Of a stretch of 39,818 nt of DNA, positions 7,362 to 16,690 are shown piece by piece. The notes under the pieces are model-generated. The model was not told the DNA's origin. It did not search any database and saw nothing but the letters and a program-made list of their open reading frames with translations. The position numbers were made by a program, and so were the translations under genes. The stretch spans positions 1-39,818 of the forward strand of contig CAAGNP010000026.1 in assembly GCA_900771335.1 (NCBI GenBank). The letters are read 5' to 3'. This DNA comes from Rikenellaceae bacterium. Its GTDB lineage: Bacteria > Bacteroidota > Bacteroidia > Bacteroidales > UBA932. Within the stretch, counting starts at the first letter, position 1. Every line of letters begins with the position of its first letter.

Positions 7362-10300
7362 TTAGTCCATTACACGTGGTTTGGGGACGCCAGGGAGCTG
7401 AGGATAGGTCTTGATCTGCTCAAGAAGTACCTCTACAGCTTTATTGAGTTGTGCGTCAGTTCCAAGGTAGTCCTCAAATGGATTGATGTCCACGTAGATG
7501 TCAGGTGTTACACCTTCATTTTCAAGGATCCATTTGCCGTCGGTAGAGTAAGATGTGAAGAATGGAGTGCGGACATCCTGGCCATCAACATAAGGTTTTG
7601 AACCTGAAATACCCACTATACCACCCCAGGTGCGTGTACCGATAAGTGGTCCGATACCGAGTTTCTGGAATCCGTAAGGGAACAAGTCTCCATCAGAAGA
7701 TGAGTATTTGTCTACAAGACAAACTTTAGGGCCGTGATGTGTAGACTCAGGAATGGTGGCAAGACCCTCTGAACCGTTACGGTACATATTCATACGGTAA
7801 ACCTCTCTCTGAAGTCTCTCTATAATCATAGGTGACACATTTCCACCACCGTTCATACGGTCGTCGATAATAAGAGCCTTCTTGTTGAGCTGGGTATAGA
7901 AAAGTTTGGTGAACTCATCAAGACCCACTGTGCTCATGTCAGGGATATGGATGTAGCCGATCTGGCCATTACTCATCTCATCCACCTTCTTGATATTGTT
8001 GTGTACCCATTCGTAGTAAGCAAGTTGGGTCTCATCTGCGATAGGTTTCACATAGATAGTGCGGGCACCCTCCTCAGATGGGGTAGTGTTCACTTTGAGA
8101 GCTACCATAGAGCCAACTTTGCCGACAAGTGTCTCGTAGATGCTGTTCACATCTTTAAGGGATACGCCATTTACAGATAGGATATAATCACCGACTTTAA
8201 CACCAAGACCAGGCTCTGCAAGTGGAGAGCGGTTGGTTTTAGACCAGTCCTCACCCTTGAAGATCTTGGTCACCTGGAAGTAGCCCGATTTGTCTTTAGC
8301 GAACTGTCCGCCAAGAAGACCCACTTTGACTACCTCAGCGCGAGGAGCTTCACCTGTAGTGACGTATGCGTGGCCGATATTGAGTTCGGCAATCATCTCA
8401 CCGATAATATAGGTAAGGTCTTGTCTGTGCTGAACATAAGGGAGAAGAACTGCATATTTGTCGTGGATAGCCTTCCAGTTCTTGCCGTGCATATTCTCAA
8501 GATAGAAGTGGTCTCTGAAAACTCTCCAAGTCTCGTCAAAGATCTGTTTCCACTCTTGTGAGTAGTCGATTGAGACCCTCATGTCACCCATTGGAACTGT
8601 AGCCTCGCCTTTGAAGTTCTGGGTAGGAACCACCTTAAGGGCACCTTTGGACATTACAAGAGCTTTCTTGTTGTCGGCAGTGGTGGTTATCACTCTGTCT
8701 CTTCCAAGTTTGGACTCTTTCATATCTTTAAGTGACAGTTTGCAGGTCTCTCCACCTTTTGAGTAGTAAAGGTTGTCACCCCAACATCCGATGATGCTGA
8801 ATCTTCCGGTTCCTACAGGGAGGACAGCTGCTCTCTCGATAAGACCATCTGTATCAACGACAGTTTTGGCTGCAGGTGCTGCAGGTGCAGGTTTCCCGGG
8901 ACCTGGTTTGCCTGGCGCAGGTTTGTCCCCCTCTTTAGACGCTGCTCCAGGTGTATATTCGTCACCTTTGAGAAGGGTAGGAGATGGAGTAGCTTTAGCC
9001 AATGGAACTACGAACATGTAGTTGGATACCTCATAGGCAGCATTCCACTCTACACGGGAATATCTCGATTGGAACTCTCTGGCAGATGTGAAGAACAGGT
9101 ATTTTCCGTCGCTTGAGAATACTGGTGAATATGAGTCGTACCAGGTAGTGGTGACAGGGTATTGTTTGCCATCTGCCAAATTTAGAAGATAAACCACAGA
9201 AACATTGTTCTCTGCAGCCGCAGAGTATGCCATCCAGGCACCATCAGGTGAGATGTCATAACCTCTCATACCACCGAATTTGCCGTAGAAGATATTGGTG
9301 AGTTTCTTGGATTCCACATCAAGTGAGTATGTGTTCTTTTTCTCGTCTGAGAAATAGAGTTTCTTCGAATCTGGAGACCATGCAAGTCCTTGAGGGTAAC
9401 CGGTTTTGAATTTTGTGAGCTGTTTTCCCTCTGTAGGGTTTGCAGCATCGGTCACATATACCTGGTATTCGCCCGATGCATCTGAGAAGTAGGCGATTTT
9501 TTTGCCGTCAGGTGACCATATCGGCTCCCTCTCCTGTGATGAAGATGAAGCTGTGATCTGATAAGTGGCACCTTTGGTGGCTGGAAGATTGAAGATGTCA
9601 CCACGGTGTGTGGCAAGTACCCTTTCTCCATCAGGTGAAAGGCTGAATCCTCCACGGAACATGCTCATCGGATTGCCAGTACCTGGGGCAGAAGAGAGTT
9701 TGCCTCGTGCGTATACTCCGTCTGATGTGAGGGTGATGTTCACCTTTTCACATTTGCCGGCTTTGATATCGTATTTGTAGATGTAACCACCATTCTCAAA
9801 TACCACATAGTCCTGTGAATATGATGGGAATTTACAGTCGTACTCTTTGAAGTTGGTAACCTTGCGGGTGTCGCCTGAAACTGTGTTGTAGCAGAAAAGG
9901 TTCATGGTGTGATCCCTGTCTGACATGAAGTAGATCTCTTCACCTACCCACATAGGGAAGATGTCCTGAGCAGGGTTGTTGGTCACATTTACAAGTTCTG
10001 TGGTACCTACAGTGTTGATCCAGATGTCGTCTGCCTGACCTCCACGGTAGTATTTCCAGGTACGGAACTCTCTGAACATACGGTTGAGGGCAAGTTTTTT
10101 GCCATCAGGTGAGTATGAGCAGAAACCTCCCTCGGTAGTGGGGATTTGTTTCATGTCTGAACCATCTACTGGTGCATGGTATAGAAGACCTCTAAGACCT
10201 GAGAAGGTGTACCAGCGTGTACGAAATACAACATCCTTTCCGTCAGGAGTCCAGCACATTACGATATTGTTGGGGCCCATGCGGTCACCGATATCGTCTC

Positions 10301-10619
10301 TGTCCAATGTGGCTGTATAGGTTAGTCTCTGAGGAACTCCACCCTCTGCAGGGACAAGATAAACCTCAGTATTGCCATCATATTGGCCTGTGAAAGCGAT
10401 AGTCTTGCCATCAGGTGAGAAACGTGAGAATGTCTCGTATCCCACGTGCGAAGTCAGTTTGGTAGCGTGACCTCCGTTTACAGATACTGTATACAGGTCA
10501 CCGGCGTATGTGAAAGCAATTTTGTCTCCTCCCACAGAAGGGAATCGGAGCAATCGTGCCTCCTGTGCTGTCATCAGCGTAGGGAGCAGCATAAGAAGAA
10601 AACAAAGTGTTTTACGCAT
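7362..10619 (-). CDS. Tricorn-like S41 peptidase, exported
   Basis: 1085 residues. An N-terminal signal peptide (MRKTLCFLLMLLPTLMTAQE) predicts export. Residues ~25-540 contain repeated beta-propeller blades with the FSPDGKTIAFTG-type PD40 motif. A Pro/Ala/Gly/Lys-rich linker lies at about 554-586. Beyond ~690 is the tricorn core: a C1-like domain with H711 (NMHGKNW), a PDZ domain (about 765-850, GVKVGDYILSVNG) and the S41 protease domain with the nucleophile S975 in SSSDGDLFPYG. The His and Ser align with the catalytic His and Ser of archaeal tricorn, so activity is likely. It probably degrades peptides or proteins in the periplasm. It begins 2 nt after yicC and likely shares its transcript. 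Confidence 0.88.
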   Translation of the reverse strand: MRKTLCFLLMLLPTLMTAQEARLLRFPSVGGDKIAFTYAGDLYTVSVNGGHATKLTSHVGYETFSRFSPDGKTIAFTGQYDGNTEVYLVPAEGGVPQRLTYTATLDRDDIGDRMGPNNIVMCWTPDGKDVVFRTRWYTFSGLRGLLYHAPVDGSDMKQIPTTEGGFCSYSPDGKKLALNRMFREFRTWKYYRGGQADDIWINTVGTTELVNVTNNPAQDIFPMWVGEEIYFMSDRDHTMNLFCYNTVSGDTRKVTNFKEYDCKFPSYSQDYVVFENGGYIYKYDIKAGKCEKVNITLTSDGVYARGKLSSAPGTGNPMSMFRGGFSLSPDGERVLATHRGDIFNLPATKGATYQITASSSSQEREPIWSPDGKKIAYFSDASGEYQVYVTDAANPTEGKQLTKFKTGYPQGLAWSPDSKKLYFSDEKKNTYSLDVESKKLTNIFYGKFGGMRGYDISPDGAWMAYSAAAENNVSVVYLLNLADGKQYPVTTTWYDSYSPVFSSDGKYLFFTSAREFQSRYSRVEWNAAYEVSNYMFVVPLAKATPSPTLLKGDEYTPGAASKEGDKPAPGKPGPGKPAPAAPAAKTVVDTDGLIERAAVLPVGTGRFSIIGCWGDNLYYSKGGETCKLSLKDMKESKLGRDRVITTTADNKKALVMSKGALKVVPTQNFKGEATVPMGDMRVSIDYSQEWKQIFDETWRVFRDHFYLENMHGKNWKAIHDKYAVLLPYVQHRQDLTYIIGEMIAELNIGHAYVTTGEAPRAEVVKVGLLGGQFAKDKSGYFQVTKIFKGEDWSKTNRSPLAEPGLGVKVGDYILSVNGVSLKDVNSIYETLVGKVGSMVALKVNTTPSEEGARTIYVKPIADETQLAYYEWVHNNIKKVDEMSNGQIGYIHIPDMSTVGLDEFTKLFYTQLNKKALIIDDRMNGGGNVSPMIIERLQREVYRMNMYRNGSEGLATIPESTHHGPKVCLVDKYSSSDGDLFPYGFQKLGIGPLIGTRTWGGIVGISGSKPYVDGQDVRTPFFTSYSTDGKWILENEGVTPDIYVDINPFEDYLGTDAQLNKAVEVLLEQIKTYPQLPGVPKPRVMD

Positions 10620-10621
10620 AA

Positions 10622-11497
10622 CTATAATATATTAAGTGATTGTTCTTTGATCTTTTCGAGTTCATCTTTCATTTTTACCACCCACTTCTGGATCTCGACG
10701 TGGTTGGCCTTGGAACCCATTGTATTTATCTCACGACCCATCTCCTGAGCGATGAAGCCGAGTTTTTTTCCAGGATGAGGCTCATTTTCCACTGTCTCGA
10801 GGAAGTAGCGGCAGTGCTGGCGGAGACGCACCTTCTCCTCATTGATGTCGAGTTTCTCCACATAGAAGACAATCTCCTGCTCGAGGCGGTTCTCGTCGCA
10901 AGAAGAGCACACCTCTTTAACTTTTGAGATGATCCTGTCGCGGACAGATGTTACCCTCTCGGACTCGTATTTCTCTACCTCTGAGACAAATGAGCAGATA
11001 AGTTCCACCCTTTTGCAGACATCTTGTTTGAGGATTTCCCCTTCCTGTGTTCTGAACTCCACAAGGTGGGCGGCAGCCTCCTCAATTGCGCTTCGCAATG
11101 CGTCCCAGCTCTCTTCGCTCATTTCGGTGCGTTGGGTCTCGATAACATCGGGGAATTTGAGCAGTGCAGGTATCATTGCGTCAGCATAATTCGAAGGGAA
11201 AGGGAGCCCCTGGACAGCCTCTTGCACTTGTGCGAAATAGTCGCGGAGGATCTCCTTGTTGATTTTCTTCGAAGAGACGGTCCCGATCTGTTCGACGGTG
11301 GCATAAAGGTCAATATTGCCCCTTACGAGCAATTGGGCAAGTGCCTGTCTGATTCCAATCTCCTTGTCGCGTGGGATGAGGGATGATTTTATGGTGAGGT
11401 CGCAATTTTTTCCGTTGAGGGAACGGATTTCGACTGTGTATTTCTCTGATGCGGTGCTTTTTTCGGCTTTTCCGTAGCCGGTCATTGATAGAATCAT
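10622..11497 (-). CDS. yicC: YicC family endoribonuclease
   Basis: 291 residues. The N-terminal YicC domain is recognisable from MILSMTGYGKAEKST and VEIRSLNGKNCDL. The C-terminal DUF1732 part contains the strongly conserved LGFIAQEMGREINTMGSKA and the helical end. E. coli YicC has been described as an endoribonuclease acting on RNA including RyhB; that is family knowledge. Length matches the family. It is divergent from glnS and directly upstream of the tricorn-like gene on the same strand. AAGGAA sits about 4 nt before the start, one of the few Shine-Dalgarno-like sequences here. Confidence 0.9.
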   Translation of the reverse strand: MILSMTGYGKAEKSTASEKYTVEIRSLNGKNCDLTIKSSLIPRDKEIGIRQALAQLLVRGNIDLYATVEQIGTVSSKKINKEILRDYFAQVQEAVQGLPFPSNYADAMIPALLKFPDVIETQRTEMSEESWDALRSAIEEAAAHLVEFRTQEGEILKQDVCKRVELICSFVSEVEKYESERVTSVRDRIISKVKEVCSSCDENRLEQEIVFYVEKLDINEEKVRLRQHCRYFLETVENEPHPGKKLGFIAQEMGREINTMGSKANHVEIQKWVVKMKDELEKIKEQSLNIL

Positions 11498-11550
11498 AAT
11501 TTCCTTAAAATGTTTCGACTTTTTAAAGTGTAAATTTAACGAGAATAAAT

Positions 11551-11558
11551 TACCTTTG
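11551..11558 (+). promoter_or_regulatory. -7 box of the glnS promoter
   Basis: TACCTTTG fits TAnnTTTG and lies 24 nt before the glnS ATG at 11583. It is in the AT-rich spacer shared with the divergent yicC gene. Confidence 0.6.
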
Positions 11559-11582
11559 CAAGATATTAAATACGCTAAGTCA

Positions 11583-13253
11583 ATGGAAGAAGTAAAAAAA
11601 GAAGAAGTGGTCGAGACAAGACCATTGAATTTTTTGGAAGAGATTATTGAGAATGATCTTTCATCTGGGAAACATACCTCAGTTCTTACCCGTTTCCCAC
11701 CCGAGCCAAATGGTTATCTCCATATCGGGCACGCCAAGAGTATATGCCTTAACTTCGGTTTGGCAAAACAATATGGTGGTAAAACAAACCTCCGTTTTGA
11801 TGATACAAACCCTGTGAAAGAGGATACAGAATATGTAGATTCCATCAAGAATGATATCCAGTGGCTTGGCTTCCAATGGGCAAATGAGTTCTATGCATCT
11901 GACTACTTCGATCAGTTGTATGAGTGGGCAGTGCAGATGATCAAGAGCGGTCTTGCGTATGTGGATGACCAGACTCAGGAGGAGATCAGAGCAGGTAGAG
12001 GTACCGTTCAGACTCCAGGTACAAACAGCCCATACAGAGACAGAAGTGTAGAGGAGAACCTCGATTTGTTCGAGAGGATGAAAAATGGAGAGTTCCCTGA
12101 GGGTGCCAGAGTGCTACGTGCGAAGATCGATATGGCCCATCCAAATATGATGTTCCGTGACCCTCTAATGTACAGAATTATCCATGCTGATCACCACAGA
12201 ACAGGTTCCAAATGGTGTATCTACCCTATGTATGACTATGCGCATGGCCAATGTGACTCTATCGAGAACATCACACACTCTATCTGTACACTTGAGTTCG
12301 ATGTACACAGACCACTGTATGACTGGTTTATCGAGAAATTGAATATCTTCCCTTCACACCAGTATGAGTTTGCAAGACTTAACCTTACTTACACTGTGAT
12401 GAGTAAGAGAAAGCTTCTTGAACTTGTGAAGAACAACTTCGTGTCTGGCTGGGATGACCCACGTATGCCTACCATCTGCGGTCTTCGCAGAAGGGGATAC
12501 ACACCTGAAAGTATCAGAGCTTTCGCTGAGAAAGTGGGTGTAGCCAAGAGGGACAATATGATCGACCTTTCACTCCTTGAGTGGTGCTTGAGAGATGACC
12601 TTAACAGACGTTCTAACCGTTATATGGCAGTTCTTGATCCTGTTAAGCTTGTTATCGACAACTGGCCTGCTGATGTGGAGAGCGAGATTTGTACAGCTCC
12701 CCGCAATCAGGAGAATCCTGATGCAGGTACACGTGAGATTGCATTCACCAAGGAATTGTACATCGAGAGAGAGGACTTTATGGAAGAGCCACCTAAGAAA
12801 TTCTTCCGTCTTCGTCCTGGTGGTGAGGTTCGTCTCAAATACTCATACATCGTCAAATGTGAGTCAGTCGTTAAAGACGAGAATGGCAATATCACTGAGA
12901 TCCACTGTACATACGATCCTACCACCAAGCCTGGTAACGGTACATGGCGCAGCGTAAAAGGTACCATCCACTGGGTGTCAGCACAACACGCCAAGAAGGT
13001 GGAGGCCCGCATTTATGACAGACTATTCACTGAGGCAGATATGGGTGGTATACCAGAGGGTAAAGACTATAAGGCTTACCTGAATCCTGAGTCATTGGTA
13101 GTGAAAGAGGCCCTTGTAGAGCCTGCACTGCTTGAAGACAATTCAGGTATCGCTGTTCAGTTTGAGCGTAACGGTTATTATATCAAGGATGCCGACTCAA
13201 CCCCAGAAAAACTGGTATTCAACAAAACTACCGGTCTTAAGAGCAGTTTTTAA
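11583..13253 (+). CDS. glnS: Glutaminyl-tRNA synthetase
   Basis: 556 residues, a class I synthetase charging tRNA-Gln. The HIGH motif is at 47-50 in PPEPNGYLHIGHAKS and the KMSKS equivalent is MSKR at 273-276. GWDDPRMPTICGLRRRGYTPE is the usual sequence of the GlnRS/non-discriminating GluRS class, and the two C-terminal anticodon-binding beta-barrels (about 345-556) mark it as GlnRS. The ATG at 11583 is chosen; an in-frame TTG at 11556 overlaps the -7 box. Presence of GlnRS implies direct Gln-tRNA charging. It is followed after 7 nt by nfo. Confidence 0.95.
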   Translation: MEEVKKEEVVETRPLNFLEEIIENDLSSGKHTSVLTRFPPEPNGYLHIGHAKSICLNFGLAKQYGGKTNLRFDDTNPVKEDTEYVDSIKNDIQWLGFQWANEFYASDYFDQLYEWAVQMIKSGLAYVDDQTQEEIRAGRGTVQTPGTNSPYRDRSVEENLDLFERMKNGEFPEGARVLRAKIDMAHPNMMFRDPLMYRIIHADHHRTGSKWCIYPMYDYAHGQCDSIENITHSICTLEFDVHRPLYDWFIEKLNIFPSHQYEFARLNLTYTVMSKRKLLELVKNNFVSGWDDPRMPTICGLRRRGYTPESIRAFAEKVGVAKRDNMIDLSLLEWCLRDDLNRRSNRYMAVLDPVKLVIDNWPADVESEICTAPRNQENPDAGTREIAFTKELYIEREDFMEEPPKKFFRLRPGGEVRLKYSYIVKCESVVKDENGNITEIHCTYDPTTKPGNGTWRSVKGTIHWVSAQHAKKVEARIYDRLFTEADMGGIPEGKDYKAYLNPESLVVKEALVEPALLEDNSGIAVQFERNGYYIKDADSTPEKLVFNKTTGLKSSF

Positions 13254-13260
13254 TTGATAT

Positions 13261-14145
13261 ATGAAATATATAGGCGCACACGTGAGTACATCGGGTGGGG
13301 TAGAAAATGCCCCACTCAATGCATATAATATCGGGGCAACTGCATTTGCCCTATTTACAAAAAACCAAAAACAATGGGTAGCTCCACCATTGACTGAGAA
13401 GAGTATCGAACTCTTCAAGCAGAGGTGTGCAGAGCTTGGATTTGCTCCACACACCATTCTTCCTCATGACAGCTACCTAATCAATCTTGGTCACCCTACT
13501 GATGAAGGGTTGGGCAAGTCACGTGCAGCGTTTATCGATGAGATGACCCGTTGCAGCCAATTGGGTCTGGATCGTCTGAATTTCCATCCTGGAAGTCACC
13601 TGAAGGCGATATCTGAGACAGAGTGTCTGCGCAGAATCGCAGAATCCATCAATATAGCCCTGGATAAGACTCAGGGGGTTATAGCTGTCCTTGAGAATAC
13701 CGCAGGTCAGGGGTCCAATATGGGGCACCGCTTTGAGCACCTTGCTGAGATAATCGACCAGGTGGAGGACAAATCGAGAGTGGGTGTCTGCATCGACACC
13801 TGCCACGCATTTGCTGCGGGGTACAACCTGCTTCCAGGTGCTGCAGACAGTTTGTTCGGTGCGGATGCCGCTGAGGCCACTTTTGACACTGTATTTTCTG
13901 AATTTGACAGAATAGTAGGTTTCAAATATCTCAAAGGTATGCACTTGAACGATGCGAAGAAACCATTGGGTTCAAGGGTGGACCGCCACGACAGTCTTGG
14001 TCTTGGAGAATTGGGTAAAAGTGTCTTCCAGAGGATAATGGAGGATCCACGCTTTGATGGTATCCCATTGATTCTCGAGACACCTAACGTAGATATCTGG
14101 CCACAGGAGATAGCCGAACTGAAAGGTTGGGCCGGAGTGAAATAG
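13261..14145 (+). CDS. nfo: Deoxyribonuclease IV (endonuclease IV)
   Basis: 294 residues. Nfo is a Zn-dependent AP endonuclease of base-excision repair. The trinuclear zinc site motifs are all present: NFHPGSH, LENTAGQG, CIDTCHAFAAGY, HLNDAKKPLGSRVDRHDSLG and LETPN. It starts with the standard MKYIGAHVSTSGGV. Length is normal. It follows glnS by 7 nt and is likely co-transcribed with it. Confidence 0.95.
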   Translation: MKYIGAHVSTSGGVENAPLNAYNIGATAFALFTKNQKQWVAPPLTEKSIELFKQRCAELGFAPHTILPHDSYLINLGHPTDEGLGKSRAAFIDEMTRCSQLGLDRLNFHPGSHLKAISETECLRRIAESINIALDKTQGVIAVLENTAGQGSNMGHRFEHLAEIIDQVEDKSRVGVCIDTCHAFAAGYNLLPGAADSLFGADAAEATFDTVFSEFDRIVGFKYLKGMHLNDAKKPLGSRVDRHDSLGLGELGKSVFQRIMEDPRFDGIPLILETPNVDIWPQEIAELKGWAGVK

Positions 14146-14214
14146 TTACTCTACCTTAGGTCCGAAGATCCATAGAAGGAATTTCCTTAGCAGGTTTTTA
14201 ATCGCAGCTTTCAT
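14146..14214 (-). CDS. Possible 22-residue small protein
   Basis: A minus-strand ATG at 14214 opens a 22-codon frame to TAG-free stop TAA at 14146-14148. The peptide begins MKAAIKNLLRKFLLWIF and ends GPKVE: a basic amphipathic or membrane-active helix followed by a Gly-Pro break. A near-consensus -7 box TAACTTTA (14222-14229) sits 7 nt before the ATG, a spacing like that of recG. It directly abuts the nfo stop on the other strand. No family is recognised. It could be chance; composition and promoter placement are the only support. Confidence 0.4.
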   Translation of the reverse strand: MKAAIKNLLRKFLLWIFGPKVE

Positions 14215-14221
14215 AATGGCG

Positions 14222-14229
14222 TAAAGTTA
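14222..14229 (-). promoter_or_regulatory. Candidate -7 box for the small ORF
   Basis: TAACTTTA on the minus strand differs from TAnnTTTG only at the last base and lies 7 nt upstream of the ATG at 14214. No -33 element was found. Confidence 0.3.
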
Positions 14230-14296
14230 CATAAAATTTTCGCCGTGTGGTAACTTATGCCTGCACAGGTGCACTGTGTATCTGAAACTTTTTCCC

Positions 14297-14304
14297 TATC
14301 TTTG
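14297..14304 (+). promoter_or_regulatory. -7 box of the recG promoter, probably leaderless
   Basis: TATCTTTG matches TAnnTTTG and ends only 4 nt before the recG ATG at 14309. Transcription starting at the usual distance would give an mRNA with almost no leader. Confidence 0.6.
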
Positions 14305-14308
14305 TCTC

Positions 14309-16423
14309 ATGCCGAATGTTTTAGATAGCGATATAAAGTATTTGACCGGGATTGGTCCCAAAAGGGCGGAGCTGCTTGGAAAGGAGCTCGGTATCTCTAC
14401 GTTCAGGGATCTTCTTTATACATTCCCGTTCAGATATGTGGACAAGTCCAAAGTGTATGCTATCAGTGATGTGGACTCTTCATCGGCATATATCCAGCTT
14501 CGTGGCAAAATCACCCGAATGGGGATGGTGGGGGAGAAGCAGGGGAAACGTTTTATTGCGACCTTGAGTGACTCCACCGGCAATATTGATCTTGTCTTTT
14601 TCAAAGGGATCAAATGGATTCAGGAGAAGCTGGTTATCAATAAGGAGTATATTGTTTTTGGAAAGCCCTCCATCTTCAAGGATAGTTTCAATATGGTCCA
14701 TCCGGAGGTGGATGCGGTGGGTGATGCGGCGGTGCCGAACGCTCCGTCGATGATCGGTATCTACTCCAGTACGGAGAAGCTTAAAAGTGCAGGCATAGGG
14801 AACAAAGTCTTTTCCAAATTTGTATTGACTCTGTTGGGCAAACATCTTGAACAAATTCCGGAGACATTGCCCGATTATATATTGAAGAGGCACAAACTCT
14901 GCCCACTCCAGTTCGCCCTTAAAAATATCCATTTCCCATCAGATCCGAAGGCCCTCTCTGCAGCACAGGCAAGGCTCAAATTTGAAGAGCTTTTCTATCT
15001 GCAGCTCTCCCTTCTGAAGACTAAGAAAAAGAGGACTCAGGAGTCTGTAGGGGCACTTATGCCAAAAGTGGGACAATATTTCAATAAAAGTTTTGCCAAT
15101 ATCCCATTTGAGCTGACCGGAGCCCAGAAGAGGGTCATAAAAGAGGTGCGTGCAGATATCATGAGCGGCAAACAGATGAACCGCCTTCTGCAGGGTGATG
15201 TGGGTAGCGGCAAGACAATGGTGGCGCTGTTATGCTCACTGCTGGCGGCGGACAATGGCTACCAGAGCTGCATAATGGCACCGACTGAAGTCCTTGCGCA
15301 GCAGCACTATGCGGGGGTACAGAAAACCATTGCCGGTAGCGGCATAAAGACAGCACTTCTTACAGGCAGTACCAAAGCAAAGGAGCGTCGGGAGATCCAT
15401 CAGGGTCTGCTTGATGGTACTATACATATCCTTTTCGGAACTCATGCGGTCATCGAAGATACAGTCCAGTTCCAGCGACTTGGCTTCGTGGTGATCGATG
15501 AGCAGCACCGCTTCGGGGTGAATCAGAGGGCAAAACTACGTTTCAAATCGGAGATTGCTCCGCATATCCTGGTGATGACCGCCACCCCTATCCCAAGGAC
15601 ACTTTCGATGACATTGTACGGGGATTTGGATGTGTCGGTGCTGGATGAATTGCCTCCGGGGAGGAAGCCGATTCAGACACTTCATCTTACAGAATCGAAG
15701 CGGGATCAGATGTTTGCATTCATGAAGAAAGAGATAGCTCTCGGAAGACAGGTGTTTGTGGTCTATCCTCTCATAAAAGAGTCTGAAACAATGGATTATA
15801 AAAATCTTGAAGAGGGGTATGAACTTATAACAAGAGAATTTCCGGCTCCGCAATATATCACTGCAGTGGTACATGGACAGCAGAAAAATGAGAACAAAGC
15901 TTACGATATGAAACTTTTTGCTGATGGGAAGGCCCATATCCTAGTAGCAACATCGGTGATAGAGGTGGGTGTGGATGTCCCCAATGCGTCGGTGATGGTG
16001 ATAGAGAGTGCAGAGCGGTTCGGTCTGTCGCAGCTCCACCAGTTGAGGGGTCGTGTTGGACGTGGTGCTGAGAAATCCTATTGTATTCTGATGACCGGGT
16101 ACAAACTCTCCAAGGAGTCCCGTCAGAGGATCGATCTGATGTGTTCTACCAATGACGGTTTTGAATTGGCAGAGGCAGATATGAGGATGCGTGGCCCCGG
16201 TGATATTGAGGGGACCAGACAAAGTGGACTGGCGATAGATCTGAAGATATCAAGCCTATCACAGGATTCCCAACTTCTGACACTTGCCCGCAATACAGCT
16301 GAAGATATTCTCGAGCGTGACCCGAATCTGGAGGGTGGCGACAACAAACTTCTCGTATCACAGCTCGCCACCATGAAGAAAGTGGAGAGCATGGTCGATA
16401 TTGACTATTCCAAGATTTCGTAA
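14309..16423 (+). CDS. recG: ATP-dependent DNA helicase RecG
   Basis: 704 residues. RecG remodels stalled replication forks and branch-migrates Holliday junctions. The N-terminal wedge/OB domain (about 5-150) begins with LTGIGPKRAELLGKELGI. The helicase core has Walker A GDVGSGKT (296-303), motif Ia MAPTEVLAQQHY, DEQH in VIDEQHRFGV and VMTATPIPRTL. A C-terminal domain has the RecG-typical LRGRVGRGAEKSYCIL and ADMRMRGPGDIEGTRQSG. The ATG at 14309 is chosen because an upstream in-frame GTG (14276) would start before the promoter box. It is the first gene on its transcript. Confidence 0.95.
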   Translation: MPNVLDSDIKYLTGIGPKRAELLGKELGISTFRDLLYTFPFRYVDKSKVYAISDVDSSSAYIQLRGKITRMGMVGEKQGKRFIATLSDSTGNIDLVFFKGIKWIQEKLVINKEYIVFGKPSIFKDSFNMVHPEVDAVGDAAVPNAPSMIGIYSSTEKLKSAGIGNKVFSKFVLTLLGKHLEQIPETLPDYILKRHKLCPLQFALKNIHFPSDPKALSAAQARLKFEELFYLQLSLLKTKKKRTQESVGALMPKVGQYFNKSFANIPFELTGAQKRVIKEVRADIMSGKQMNRLLQGDVGSGKTMVALLCSLLAADNGYQSCIMAPTEVLAQQHYAGVQKTIAGSGIKTALLTGSTKAKERREIHQGLLDGTIHILFGTHAVIEDTVQFQRLGFVVIDEQHRFGVNQRAKLRFKSEIAPHILVMTATPIPRTLSMTLYGDLDVSVLDELPPGRKPIQTLHLTESKRDQMFAFMKKEIALGRQVFVVYPLIKESETMDYKNLEEGYELITREFPAPQYITAVVHGQQKNENKAYDMKLFADGKAHILVATSVIEVGVDVPNASVMVIESAERFGLSQLHQLRGRVGRGAEKSYCILMTGYKLSKESRQRIDLMCSTNDGFELAEADMRMRGPGDIEGTRQSGLAIDLKISSLSQDSQLLTLARNTAEDILERDPNLEGGDNKLLVSQLATMKKVESMVDIDYSKIS

Positions 16424-16690
16424 GGTGGCTATTCTGGGTGTTCCGGGTGGCTGTTTGAGGTTACGGGGACTTCCTGCAAATCGCTATTCCGGTGATGTGC
16501 CCTGGAAGTGCTTCTGAGTGGGGTGAGCGGAAAGGTTCCACCGAATTTGCGGGGTTTTTCCACAGACCCGTTCTGGAAGGCCCTATGGTGGGGGTGTGCG
16601 GAAAGGTGTTTTGCACGAGAGTGCACTGGTGAGTGGTGTGGTATGGTGTGGTGTAGGGTGGGGTGCAATGCTGTGGGGTGCAATGCTGGC
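16424..16690. other. G/T-rich gene-free spacer between recG and rnhA
   Basis: 267 bp between two convergent genes. The plus strand is strongly G/T-biased, especially from 16628 on (runs such as GGTGTGGTATGGTGTGGTG). Frames across it give low-complexity His/Pro-rich translations with no family resemblance. No hairpin-plus-T-tract terminator was found. It contains the tandem duplication listed separately. Confidence 0.6.
16659..16688. repeat. Perfect 15-bp tandem duplication
   Basis: TGGGGTGCAATGCTG occurs twice back to back (16659-16673 and 16674-16688), ending 2 bp before the rnhA stop codon. It looks like a replication-slippage duplication in a G/T-rich tract. Confidence 0.8.
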
